Below, piece after piece: positions 27,675 through 35,760 of a stretch of DNA of 64,000 nt (position 1 is the first letter of the stretch; every line of letters starts with the position of its first letter). This DNA comes from Algoriphagus sp. NG3. Its GTDB lineage: Bacteria > Bacteroidota > Bacteroidia > Cytophagales > Cyclobacteriaceae. Location: NCBI RefSeq assembly GCF_034119865.1, contig NZ_CP139421.1, forward strand, positions 1,426,001 through 1,490,000. The letters are read 5' to 3'. The position numbers and the translations under genes were made by a program. The notes below the pieces were generated by a model. That model saw nothing but the letters and a program-made list of their open reading frames with translations. It was not told the DNA's origin and searched no databases.

Positions 27675-28242
27675 TCTATCAAATAAGAAAATTATCCTTG
27701 CCTCTAATTCCCCGAGGAGACAGGAATTGCTGAAAGGCTTGGAAATCGCATTTGAAGTAAGGGTGAATGCTGTGGATGAAACTATCCCAAATGACCTGCA
27801 GGCCGAGTATGTGGCTGCTTACCTTTCCAAACTGAAGTCTGAATCCTTTCCCGATAAACTTAACGATGATGAAATTCTTATTACCTCTGATACAATAGTA
27901 TTGGAAAATGGGCATGTGCTCGGTAAACCTACAACCGAACAACAAGCCTTTGATATGCTGAAAAGTCTATCGGGAGCCACCCATTCGGTAATGACTGCAG
28001 TGACTTTAAGAGACAAAAGAAAACAGATTACGCTTGAAGATGAGACGATTGTTACCTTTCGGTTTTTGGAAGAGGAGGAAATCTGGCATTATATCCATAA
28101 ATACAAGCCTATGGATAAAGCAGGGGCTTATGGGATCCAGGAATGGATTGGTTTTATGGGAGTGGAAAAGATTGAAGGTTCCTACTATACCGTGATGGGA
28201 TTTCCTTTACACTTGGTTTATGCGCAATTGAAAAAATGGTGA
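27655..28242 (+). CDS. maf: Maf family nucleoside triphosphate pyrophosphatase
   Basis: 195 residues from ATG 27655, which overlaps the end of the DUF1015 gene; ATG 27637 is possible. The Maf signature ASNSPRRQELLKGL is at the N-terminus, with SDTIVLENGHVLGKP near residue 75 and DKAGAYGIQEWIG near 155. Maf proteins hydrolyse non-canonical or modified dTTP/UTP (YhdE type) or m7GTP (YceF type) and prevent their incorporation; the DKAGAYGIQ element fits the dTTP/UTP group. It is the last gene of the accC operon. Confidence 0.93.
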   Translation: MKPFLNNLSNKKIILASNSPRRQELLKGLEIAFEVRVNAVDETIPNDLQAEYVAAYLSKLKSESFPDKLNDDEILITSDTIVLENGHVLGKPTTEQQAFDMLKSLSGATHSVMTAVTLRDKRKQITLEDETIVTFRFLEEEEIWHYIHKYKPMDKAGAYGIQEWIGFMGVEKIEGSYYTVMGFPLHLVYAQLKKW

Positions 28243-28326
28243 TTTGTCCTTAACTGCAAATATCTAGTATTGCATACAATGCCGGAAAAATCATCCTATA
28301 ATTAAGAAACAGTTGGAATAACCTAT

Positions 28327-28857
28327 ATGTACAAAAACCTGAACAAAATCAAAACGGGAATTTATGACAAATGTGGGCTTGAAATTTCGGATTATATTGA
28401 AGAGCAGGAAAGTAAAGAATATGATGCTTGCCGATTTGTACTAAACGAACTAACTATCATAAGTAGAAATGCAAAACCAACACCTAAAAAAACCGGACAA
28501 TTCGTGACGTTGTGGAAACGAAATGAAAAAGGCCCGATTGAGCCTTTTTGCGAAACGGATCAAATTAATTTTTATGTTGTTAGTGTGCGCACTGATATCA
28601 AGTTCGGACAATTTGTTTTCCCCAAGTCTATCTTGGTCAAAAAAGGAGTAATCTCAACGGATATAAAAGAGGGAAAAAGGGCATTCCGAGTTTATCCGAA
28701 TTGGGATGTCGCTACTAATAAGCAAGCGGAAAGCACTCAAAAATGGCAACTGGATTATTTCTATGAAATTAGTGATTCAACTGACTTGAAAAAAGTTCAG
28801 GAACTTTATAACATCGATAGCTGGGCGGAAAGTACCACTCACAAAAGCTTGTTATAA
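28327..28857 (+). CDS. MepB family protein
   Basis: 176 residues with the MepB pattern: CRFVLNELTIISRNAKPTPKKTGQFVTLWKR, then FPKSILVKKGVIS and GKRAFRVYPNWD. MepB was named as a neighbour of the MepR/MepA efflux genes of Staphylococcus; its biochemical function is unknown. It is cytoplasmic, with no signal peptide. It is a single gene 84 bp after maf, followed by the palindrome-rich region, a location compatible with acquisition by transfer, though no mobile element is visible. Confidence 0.85.
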   Translation: MYKNLNKIKTGIYDKCGLEISDYIEEQESKEYDACRFVLNELTIISRNAKPTPKKTGQFVTLWKRNEKGPIEPFCETDQINFYVVSVRTDIKFGQFVFPKSILVKKGVISTDIKEGKRAFRVYPNWDVATNKQAESTQKWQLDYFYEISDSTDLKKVQELYNIDSWAESTTHKSLL

Positions 28858-29100
28858 GTAGTTGTTATATATGGGATTAACCAAAAAGGCTGCTGTGGAA
28901 TGATGTGCGAGAATTCTTCGAAAGAAGACCAGGGTACGCAAAACCGTAGCTACTTTTAGGGGATCAGTCTTAAAAGTTGGGAGGATAAAAATGCTTGACT
29001 ATGCAAATAACTTTTGTTTGGCAACATAGCCACCTAGCTCTCATAGTATTTACTAGAAATATAGGAACCCCAGCTCTAGGATTAATCCAGAATTTACCGC

Positions 29101-29355
29101 ACGTGCCGTTGGCACTTTTGGCGGATTCATCCGGGTTTCCCAACCCTGAATTTCGCTTTGCTGCATTCAGGGCAGTTACCTGTTGTGCCTTTGGCACAAA
29201 CACTCAAATCAACCGAAAACTGGCAAAATGATTTTCCTTGCCAAAGGCAAGGCCTGTAAATGCCCAGAATGCAATTCTGGGTTAATGAAGCAGATATGTT
29301 TTCAGAGTGCCAACGGCACGATCAGTAATGTAAAGGGATTTGTAATCCGCCCAGT
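29101..29355. repeat. Cluster of short REP-like palindromes
   Basis: At least seven imperfect palindromes in 255 bp: GTGCCGTTGGCAC (29103-29115), CCCTGAA...TTCAGGG (29144-29172), TTGTGCCTTTGGCACAA (29183-29199), CCTTGCCAAAGGCAAGG (29236-29252), CCCAGAATGCAATTCTGGG (29263-29281), GTGCCAACGGCAC (29307-29319, the exact reverse complement of the first) and GGATTTGTAATCC near 29337. Stems share the GTGCC/GGCAC or GGATT/AATCC cores. They resemble repetitive extragenic palindromes; no REP-associated transposase gene is adjacent. Confidence 0.75.
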
Positions 29356-29561
29356 AAAATATGTTGGCCATAAAGCGTGTAGTCACAGAGCACAAGGAAA
29401 AGAATCACATCGCTTACAAACTAGGTGTTTCACCCTGGGGAAATGAAAGTCAATGTTAGGGGAATAAAATCCTCAAATATACAATTTTCCACAGAACCGT
29501 ACCGAATACATCCCCAGCTTTAGGGTTGATCCCTTTTAGGTGATAGCCATTGATTTGCATT

Positions 29562-29602
29562 AAAAAAGATGCCAGTGAATCTAAACTCACTGGCATTTTT
29601 AC
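29562..29602 (-). terminator. Terminator of the sdaAB/TolC/adaptor operon
   Basis: Perfect stem ATGCCAGTGA / TCACTGGCAT with an eight-base loop and A/T-runs on both sides. It lies 50 bp beyond the stop of the adaptor gene on the minus strand. Confidence 0.88.
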
Positions 29603-29654
29603 TGAAGGAATAAAATAATCAGTCGATAACGGAAAATCTTACAGTCATCACAAA

Positions 29655-30968
29655 TTAGTTACTTTTGGCGGGAGTAGTCTTTCCTTCTATTGGAGCTACT
29701 TTATCGCCTTCTTTCAGGTTTTTACTTACTATAAAATAAGGGCCGGAGATGATTTGCTCACCTTCAGTCAACCCTTCTAAGACTTCAATATTCTGGAAGT
29801 CAGAAATACCGGTTTTGATTTCCTTCAGCTTAGCGACTCCTCCATCATTGACGAATACCAATTCTTTGGGACGTGTAGCTCCTGCCACAAGTGTATCCTG
29901 CATATGGTCTCTGGTGGTAACTGCAGCCAATGGGACAGATAGGGCGTCACTTTTCGAGTTAGTCATTATCTCCACAGAGGCAGTCATGCCAGGACGGAAT
30001 GGATATTTTTTGCCTTCTTCCACCAAATCTTGGTATGAGTCATTTAGAATTCTGATTTTTACTTTAAACTCAGTTACAGCATCTGCGGATGCTTTCACAT
30101 TTGCTGTATTGGCTATACTGGTCACTACCCCTTTAAAGGTTTTGCCAGTGTATGCGTAGGAATCCACATCTACTATGGTAGTATCTCCCATACTCAATCT
30201 GACGATGTCGTTTTCATTGACATCTACCCGAACCTCCATTTTAGAAAGATCAGCGATGGTCAACATTTCCGTACCTGCCATTTGTTGCGTTCCTACCACA
30301 CGTTCTCCCTGTTCTACCAACAGGTTGGAAACAATTCCATTAACCGGAGAATAGACATTGGTCAAACGTAGATTTTCTGAGGCTTCATCTACAGAAGCCT
30401 GTGAGCTTTTCACTACAAATTCAGCAGCCAATACGTTTTGCTTGGCAGCTTCCAGATCCTTTTGGGCAGTGATATAATCTGCCTGTGCTTGCTCAAAGTC
30501 GGCAACAGAAATAGCTTTGGACTCATATAGACTTTTCTGCCTATTGAAGTTCTGTTCTGCTTGGGTGAACTGAGCTTCTGAGCGCTGCAATGCTGCCCGG
30601 GTTTGTAATAAATTAGCTTCTTGCTGGGAGAAGTTGGCTTTGGTCCTATTGAGTGCGGAGATAAAGTTGTCAGGCCTGATTTTCACCAAAAGCATACCAG
30701 CGGCCACAGAATCCCCTTCTTTTACATTGAGGGAGATTATCTCACCGGCCACATCAGGACTGAGTTTTACTTCTACTTCAGGCTGTATTTCTCCTGAGGC
30801 ACTCACTTTTTCGATAATGGGCACTTTTTTCACCGCTGAGACTTCCACCTGCGTTTGTTTTTCACCACCTACCCATCCGGCATTCCGGGCGATAACTGCA
30901 AAAATGATTAGAACTACTATTCCTCCCAGGAGGTAATATAATAGCTTGTTTGATTTCTTATTGGCCAT
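29655..30968 (-). CDS. Efflux membrane-fusion (periplasmic adaptor) protein
   Basis: 437 residues: one N-terminal anchor helix (LLYYLLGGIVVLIIFAVIA), a lipoyl-like half (VEVKLSPDVAGEIISLNVKEGDSVAAGMLLVKI), a long coiled-coil hairpin (about residues 105-205), the second lipoyl half (VYSPVNGIVSNLLVEQGERV), and beta-barrel and membrane-proximal domains. It bridges an inner-membrane pump and a TolC channel. The sequence looks most like MacA/RND adaptors that serve ABC-type exporters. The TolC-like gene is 3 bp upstream, but no pump gene follows before the terminator, so the pump must be encoded elsewhere. Confidence 0.9.
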   Translation of the reverse strand: MANKKSNKLLYYLLGGIVVLIIFAVIARNAGWVGGEKQTQVEVSAVKKVPIIEKVSASGEIQPEVEVKLSPDVAGEIISLNVKEGDSVAAGMLLVKIRPDNFISALNRTKANFSQQEANLLQTRAALQRSEAQFTQAEQNFNRQKSLYESKAISVADFEQAQADYITAQKDLEAAKQNVLAAEFVVKSSQASVDEASENLRLTNVYSPVNGIVSNLLVEQGERVVGTQQMAGTEMLTIADLSKMEVRVDVNENDIVRLSMGDTTIVDVDSYAYTGKTFKGVVTSIANTANVKASADAVTEFKVKIRILNDSYQDLVEEGKKYPFRPGMTASVEIMTNSKSDALSVPLAAVTTRDHMQDTLVAGATRPKELVFVNDGGVAKLKEIKTGISDFQNIEVLEGLTEGEQIISGPYFIVSKNLKEGDKVAPIEGKTTPAKSN

Positions 30969-30971
30969 GGT

Positions 30972-32321
30972 TTAATTGAGATTAATGGGGTTACCCAGGT
31001 AAAAATCAAGTACTTTTACCCTGAAAATGTACGTGTATTTTGCATTCAGCAAATCTGCCTGTGCATTGAAAAGGTTATTCTGTGCTACCTGGAAATCTAC
31101 AGAATTGATAGCTCCAAGGTCAAATCGTTGCTGGGCGATGCGGAAGGTTTCTTTCAGGCTTTCCACCTGAATGAGGGATGATTCATAGGTGAGTTGGGCT
31201 GCAAGAGCACTATTGTATGCAGTTTCAATATCGTTACGCAGTTGGTTTTCCGCTTCTAGCTCAGCTACTTCTGATATTTGTTTTTGCACTCTGGCCCTTT
31301 GCACACTGGCTTTGTTGCTTAATCTGGAAAATAGAGGAATGCTCAGTTGAAGGTTAACCGCCTCAGATAAATTGTTGTCTAATTGCTGCCCAAAGGTCGG
31401 TCTTTCTGTTCCATAAACCTGATCCACATAGTTGGAGAAGATGTTAGCACCGATGCCAAGTGTTGGGTAATAGCCACCTTTTGCCAATTTTACTCCATAA
31501 TCTGCGCTGATCACATTTGCCTGAGCAGCTTTTATTTCAGGCATAAATCGTATTGCCTCATTGTAGATATCCTTAGGCGTTTCTGATGCCATCAGTAATT
31601 CATTTATTTCGAATTCAGGCTCAATGACCGAAAATTCCGGTGTATATGGTATCTGCAAAGCCTGCGCTAAGTTGAGTTTCGCAATGTTGTAATTATTTTT
31701 TGCATTGATCAGATTTACCTGATTAGTGGCGTTTTGTGCCTGTACATCCAGTTGGTCAGAGAGGGGAAGTGATCCCGCTTCTACCAGTTGAGTAGTTCTT
31801 GTCAGTTGGTCTGAGGTAGAGGCCAGCTGATTTTCCGCTACGTTCACCTGCTCACGGTTGAAGACCACATTGATAAACAAATTGATGATATTTAATGTGA
31901 TATCATTTTTGGTAGCTTCTATGTTGTACATGCCTGCTTCCAGATCCACTTTTGACTGCTTAATGGAATTGTTGATCTGATTTCCGGCGAAAATGGTGGC
32001 ATTGGATGAAGCCGAAACGTTAACATTTCCGATTCGCGCAGTTTCAAAAAGGTTTGTTACTGGGTTGATGGATCGTCCCCATCTGTATCCTGTACTGGCT
32101 CCGGCAGAAAGATTGGGATAGCGTTCCCCCTGCGCTTGCAGGAGATTGGCTTCGATGGTTTGTTGGTTCAATATACTTCTTTTCAGCGAGAGGTTGTTTT
32201 CAAGAGCAATAGCAACCGCTGTTTCCAAGTCGATGGGACCAGATGGAATAACAGGTTCTTGTGCAAAAATCGAAAAACCAATTCCACTCGCCAAGGCAAT
32301 GCTTAGTAGGAATTTTTTCAT
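30972..32321 (-). CDS. TolC family outer-membrane efflux protein
   Basis: 449 residues from ATG 32321 (MKKFLLSIALASGIGFSIFAQEP, signal peptide). An earlier in-frame start at 32339 would overlap sdaAB and spoil the signal peptide. Two repeats of long alpha-helices with the OEP pattern follow (LETAVAIALENNLSLKRS early; RFDLGAINSVDFQVAQNNLFNAQADLLNAKYTY late). It forms a trimeric outer-membrane channel for drug or protein export together with the adaptor encoded next. It is probably co-transcribed with sdaAB (7 bp gap). Confidence 0.92.
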   Translation of the reverse strand: MKKFLLSIALASGIGFSIFAQEPVIPSGPIDLETAVAIALENNLSLKRSILNQQTIEANLLQAQGERYPNLSAGASTGYRWGRSINPVTNLFETARIGNVNVSASSNATIFAGNQINNSIKQSKVDLEAGMYNIEATKNDITLNIINLFINVVFNREQVNVAENQLASTSDQLTRTTQLVEAGSLPLSDQLDVQAQNATNQVNLINAKNNYNIAKLNLAQALQIPYTPEFSVIEPEFEINELLMASETPKDIYNEAIRFMPEIKAAQANVISADYGVKLAKGGYYPTLGIGANIFSNYVDQVYGTERPTFGQQLDNNLSEAVNLQLSIPLFSRLSNKASVQRARVQKQISEVAELEAENQLRNDIETAYNSALAAQLTYESSLIQVESLKETFRIAQQRFDLGAINSVDFQVAQNNLFNAQADLLNAKYTYIFRVKVLDFYLGNPINLN

Positions 32322-32328
32322 AATGTAG

Positions 32329-33006
32329 TTAAAGGTCAATGTCAGGTATGTATATTAATTCGGTGATCCAGGGCAAAGATTTTAAATAATTAAGTGTTAT
32401 TTCATTGATCCCGGAATCCATCTCTATCACATGGCAAGCTATGTCATTTTTACCTTTTCTAGAAACAGACATGGTAGCGATATTGGCTTTTTCCTGGGCG
32501 ATCACCGCGGAGATAAACGCAATAGCACCGGAAATATCCTCAGCCTTTATTATAAGTGTATGGTTAGCTGCTGAAAAGTTGGCCACAAATCCGTCCACCT
32601 CCGAAATGTTGATTACTCCGCCCCCCAGACTTTCTCCAACTACCTCCACTGATCGCTCATCTTTGAGCAGATTGAGCTTAATGGTGTTAGGATGGTGTAT
32701 GGATGAATTGCCGATGGATTTAAACCGATAGGTAAATCCTTTTTCTTTAGCTATTTCTAGGGATGTTTTAATATTGGAATCATCTGTTTTGAAGTCCATC
32801 AAACCCCCAATAATAGCCCTGTCACTTCCATGACCCTCATAGGTTCTGGCAAAGGAATTATAAAATGTGATGGAAGCATCGTCAGGTATTCCTCCCAATA
32901 TGCGGATAGCTGCTCTGGCTATTCTGACTACTCCTGCTGTATGGGAAGAGGATGGCCCTATCATTACTGGTCCTATCATATCAAAAACACTACTTTTATT
33001 TGCCAT
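32329..33006 (-). CDS. sdaAB: L-serine dehydratase, beta subunit
   Basis: 225 residues. The N-terminal SDH beta domain (SVFDMIGPVMIGPSSSHTAGVVRIARAA and FARTYEGHGSDRAIIGG) is followed by an ACT-like regulatory domain from about residue 150 (FSAANHTLIIKAEDISGAIAFISAVIAQEKANIATM). With the alpha (4Fe-4S) subunit it converts L-serine to pyruvate and ammonia. The alpha subunit is not next to it, which is unusual since sdaAA usually follows. It is first gene of a minus-strand operon with the unrelated TolC and adaptor genes. Confidence 0.94.
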   Translation of the reverse strand: MANKSSVFDMIGPVMIGPSSSHTAGVVRIARAAIRILGGIPDDASITFYNSFARTYEGHGSDRAIIGGLMDFKTDDSNIKTSLEIAKEKGFTYRFKSIGNSSIHHPNTIKLNLLKDERSVEVVGESLGGGVINISEVDGFVANFSAANHTLIIKAEDISGAIAFISAVIAQEKANIATMSVSRKGKNDIACHVIEMDSGINEITLNYLKSLPWITELIYIPDIDL

Positions 33007-33032
33007 CTGTGACTAATATTCCAATTTTGGTG

Positions 33033-33066
33033 CTAAGGTAAAATCCTGTGCATGATTTTAAACAAA
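33033..33066 (-). promoter_or_regulatory. Candidate promoter of the sdaAB operon
   Basis: Minus strand: TTTG (33063-33066), 22-bp spacer, TACCTTAG (33033-33040), 26 bp before the sdaAB ATG. The spacer is 2-3 bp longer than usual and the -7 box has one mismatch. Confidence 0.3.
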
Positions 33067-33161
33067 AATCCATGTTTATTGTATAGAACCTGTTTTAAAT
33101 GGTCTGACATTGACATAGTTTAACAATTCCATAGGCAAACAAATCAGCTAACTGAGCGATA

Positions 33162-33986
33162 ATGAACAGTTTTATGACCGAAAACGAAACAACCTATCAA
33201 AAACTCACACCTAACGATACTTGGACTTCACAGTCTATGGTAGATATCCCTGTGCGTGCGGTGAATTTTGGAGATGGATTATTTGAAACTATGGTCTTTG
33301 ATCATGGTGAAATCAGGTTTTTTGACAAACATATTAAAAGACTATATGAAGGAATGGGAGTATTGGGGCTCAAATCAGAAAATATTGATCCCAAGGAATT
33401 GCTACATTTCCTGAGAAAAAATTATCCTGACATTTTACTTCGTGTGCGATGGAATGTAGTCAGAGCCGGCAAAGGAAAATACACTCCTGAGCGTAATGAA
33501 GTGATACAAAATCTTCAGCTATCTGAGTTCAAGACTGCCTCCGCAGTCAAAGGATCAGCTGATGTTTCTTTGAAGATTCAGCTTTTTCCCACGCCTTGGT
33601 CAAGATTCAAAACACTGAACTCGCTGCCCTATGTACTGGCAAACCTCGAGAGAACCGAACGGGGATTGGATGAGATTATTTTATTGGACAATAGGGGATT
33701 TGTATCTGAGGCCGGATCGTCCAATGTTTTTTGGGTAAAAGACGAGGTTATTTACACTCCCTCTCTTTCCTGCAGTTGTATTAATGGAATCGGCAGGCAG
33801 GCGATACTTGATCAATTAACGAAAAAATCTATTCCTTTTCAGGAGGGAGAATATAAAATCAGTGAATTAGAGACCTCAGATCAGATATTTGTTTCTAACT
33901 GTACGGGGATCAGTTACTTGGGAAGATTCCAAAGAAGAAGGTTGGATACACGCCCTTTGGACTTTTTAAAACTAATATTTCATTAA
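33162..33986 (+). CDS. Class IV aminotransferase-fold enzyme, PabC-like (aminodeoxychorismate lyase)
   Basis: 274 residues (ATG 33174 also possible). A fold-type IV PLP enzyme: VNFGDGLFETMVFDHGEIRFFDKHIKRLYEG at the N-terminus, PLP lysine in FKTLNSLPYVLAN near residue 145, and EAGSSNVFW and GIGRQAIL in the second half. Length and motifs fit 4-amino-4-deoxychorismate lyase (p-aminobenzoate, folate pathway) better than branched-chain aminotransferases, which are longer. Substrate choice is by resemblance. It is a single gene upstream of the xylose operon with no obvious link. Confidence 0.8.
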   Translation: MNSFMTENETTYQKLTPNDTWTSQSMVDIPVRAVNFGDGLFETMVFDHGEIRFFDKHIKRLYEGMGVLGLKSENIDPKELLHFLRKNYPDILLRVRWNVVRAGKGKYTPERNEVIQNLQLSEFKTASAVKGSADVSLKIQLFPTPWSRFKTLNSLPYVLANLERTERGLDEIILLDNRGFVSEAGSSNVFWVKDEVIYTPSLSCSCINGIGRQAILDQLTKKSIPFQEGEYKISELETSDQIFVSNCTGISYLGRFQRRRLDTRPLDFLKLIFH

Positions 33987-34103
33987 TTCGAATTAGGCAT
34001 AATTTATTATACACGTTGCCATGAAAATATTATCTTTATCGGCCTATTCTAATAAGATTAGTCGTTTACCCAAACTAACTGCCCAAACCTAACCTAATAA
34101 TTT

Positions 34104-35747
34104 ATGCTCTTAGAACCCTTAGACTTAGCCGTCTTTATAGGCTATTGTTTACTCATCATAGGGATGGGTATTTTTGTGTCACGTGAGAAGAAAGGTCACG
34201 TTAAAAATTCCTCAGATTATTTTCTTGCTTCCAAAGCTTTACCGTGGTGGGCAGTAGGGGCGTCATTGATAGCCTCCAACATTTCAGCGGAACAGTTTAT
34301 AGGAATGTCAGGATCCGGATTTGCTCTGGGATTGGCAATTTCTACCTATGAGTGGATGGCGGCTGTTACCTTATTAGTAGTGGCGATTTTCTTTTTACCG
34401 GTGTATATCAAGAAGGGCATCTACACAATGCCCGGGTTTCTATTGGATAGATATGATACCAGAGTAAGGACCACAATGGCCATTTTCTGGTTGTTACTTT
34501 ATGTTTTTGTCAACCTTACTTCTGTGTTGTATTTGGGCGCACTTAGCTTAAATACGATCCTGAATGTGCCTATGGGCTACGGTATAGCTGGCTTGGCACT
34601 CTTTGCCATGATCTATTCTATTTATGGGGGACTGAAGGCTGTTGCTTGGACTGATGTCATTCAGGTATTCTTTTTGATCGCAGGCGGTCTTGCTACCACC
34701 TATATAGCTTTACAGATGGTAGGAAGCGGAGACGCATGGGAGGGACTTGGGCTATTGAGAAGAGAAGTTCCCGGTCACTTTTCGATGATTTTATCCAAAG
34801 GCGAAATGATGATTCCTGATGGATCAGGAGGCACCCGGGATGCATATCTTGATCTTCCGGGGATCTCCGTTTTAGTAGGAGGTATGTGGATTACTAATCT
34901 AAGTTATTGGGGTTTTAATCAGTACATCACACAGAGGGCACTGGCTGCCAAGAGCCTTGATGAAGCCCAGAAAGGGATGATTTTCGCAGGTTTCCTGAAG
35001 CTACTTATGCCGCTGATCGTGGTGATCCCGGGGATTGCTGCTTATGTGATCGTGACCAACGGGATAGATACAGGCTTTATCGAATCTATGAAAGACCCTA
35101 TTACAGGTATCATCAAGTCAGATAGGGCTTACCCTACTTTACTTCAGCTTTTGCCGGTAGGTCTGAAAGGACTGGCATTTGCGGCATTGACTGCGGCAAT
35201 TGTTTCTTCCTTGGCTTCCATGGCCAATAGTACTTCCACTATTTTCACGATGGATATTTATAATAAGTACATCGGCAAGAATGCCTCAGAAGCCAAGCAG
35301 GTAAAAGTCGGCAGAATTACGGCTTTGGTTGCTTTTGGGGTCGCTTCGATTGTTGCTCCCGCATTAGGTGCATTGGATCAGGCATTTCAGTTTATCCAAG
35401 AATATACCGGATTTATCAGTCCGGGAGTATTTGCTATTTTCTTCTTTGGGGTATTCTGGAAAAAGACAACTTCAAATGCTGCCCTTACCGGTGCTGCATT
35501 GAGCATTCCACTCTCAATAGTTCTCAAGCTAGTTTTCCCAGCCTTGCCATTCATCGACAGAATGGGGGTTGTATTCTTGATTGTGGCCGCGTTGATGATC
35601 ATAATCAGTTTGGTGGAAGGCAAAGGGAAAGACCATCCAAATAGCATCGAAATCAATAAAGAGTTGTTCAGTACGAGTACCACATTCAAAATCGGTGCTG
35701 TTTTGATCGCGGGCATTACTGCAGCTCTGTACATCGTATTCTGGTAA
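34104..35747 (+). CDS. Sodium/sugar symporter (SSS family), probably for xylose
   Basis: 547 residues with about 14 transmembrane helices. SSS signature parts are DYFLASKALPWWAVGASLIASNISAEQFIGMSGSGFA (residues 37-72) and WGFNQYITQRALAAKSLDEAQKGM near residue 275, characteristic of the SGLT-type sugar group such as Vibrio vSGLT. It imports a sugar with Na+ across the inner membrane. It stands 13 bp before xylB and is therefore assigned to xylose by context. No XylE or XylFGH-type transporter is present, so this is the likely entry route. Confidence 0.88.
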   Translation: MLLEPLDLAVFIGYCLLIIGMGIFVSREKKGHVKNSSDYFLASKALPWWAVGASLIASNISAEQFIGMSGSGFALGLAISTYEWMAAVTLLVVAIFFLPVYIKKGIYTMPGFLLDRYDTRVRTTMAIFWLLLYVFVNLTSVLYLGALSLNTILNVPMGYGIAGLALFAMIYSIYGGLKAVAWTDVIQVFFLIAGGLATTYIALQMVGSGDAWEGLGLLRREVPGHFSMILSKGEMMIPDGSGGTRDAYLDLPGISVLVGGMWITNLSYWGFNQYITQRALAAKSLDEAQKGMIFAGFLKLLMPLIVVIPGIAAYVIVTNGIDTGFIESMKDPITGIIKSDRAYPTLLQLLPVGLKGLAFAALTAAIVSSLASMANSTSTIFTMDIYNKYIGKNASEAKQVKVGRITALVAFGVASIVAPALGALDQAFQFIQEYTGFISPGVFAIFFFGVFWKKTTSNAALTGAALSIPLSIVLKLVFPALPFIDRMGVVFLIVAALMIIISLVEGKGKDHPNSIEINKELFSTSTTFKIGAVLIAGITAALYIVFW

Positions 35748-35760
35748 AAAAACACATTAA

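Larger units (their letters stand above)
28858..29654. other. Gene-free region of about 800 bp with a palindrome cluster
   Basis: No reading frame here has protein-like character; those that are open are made from palindromic sequence. The middle third carries the palindrome cluster entered separately, and the right end carries the terminator of the efflux adaptor operon. Confidence 0.7.

Noticed and set aside
29101..29355. CRISPR-like appearance of repeated short stems
   Set aside because: The units differ in sequence and spacing and there is no constant direct repeat or cas gene.
28995..29446. Two overlapping plus-strand frames of 78 and 87 codons
   Set aside because: They are translations of the palindrome cluster, with Cys- and Ala-rich nonsense sequence, and start far from any promoter-like box.
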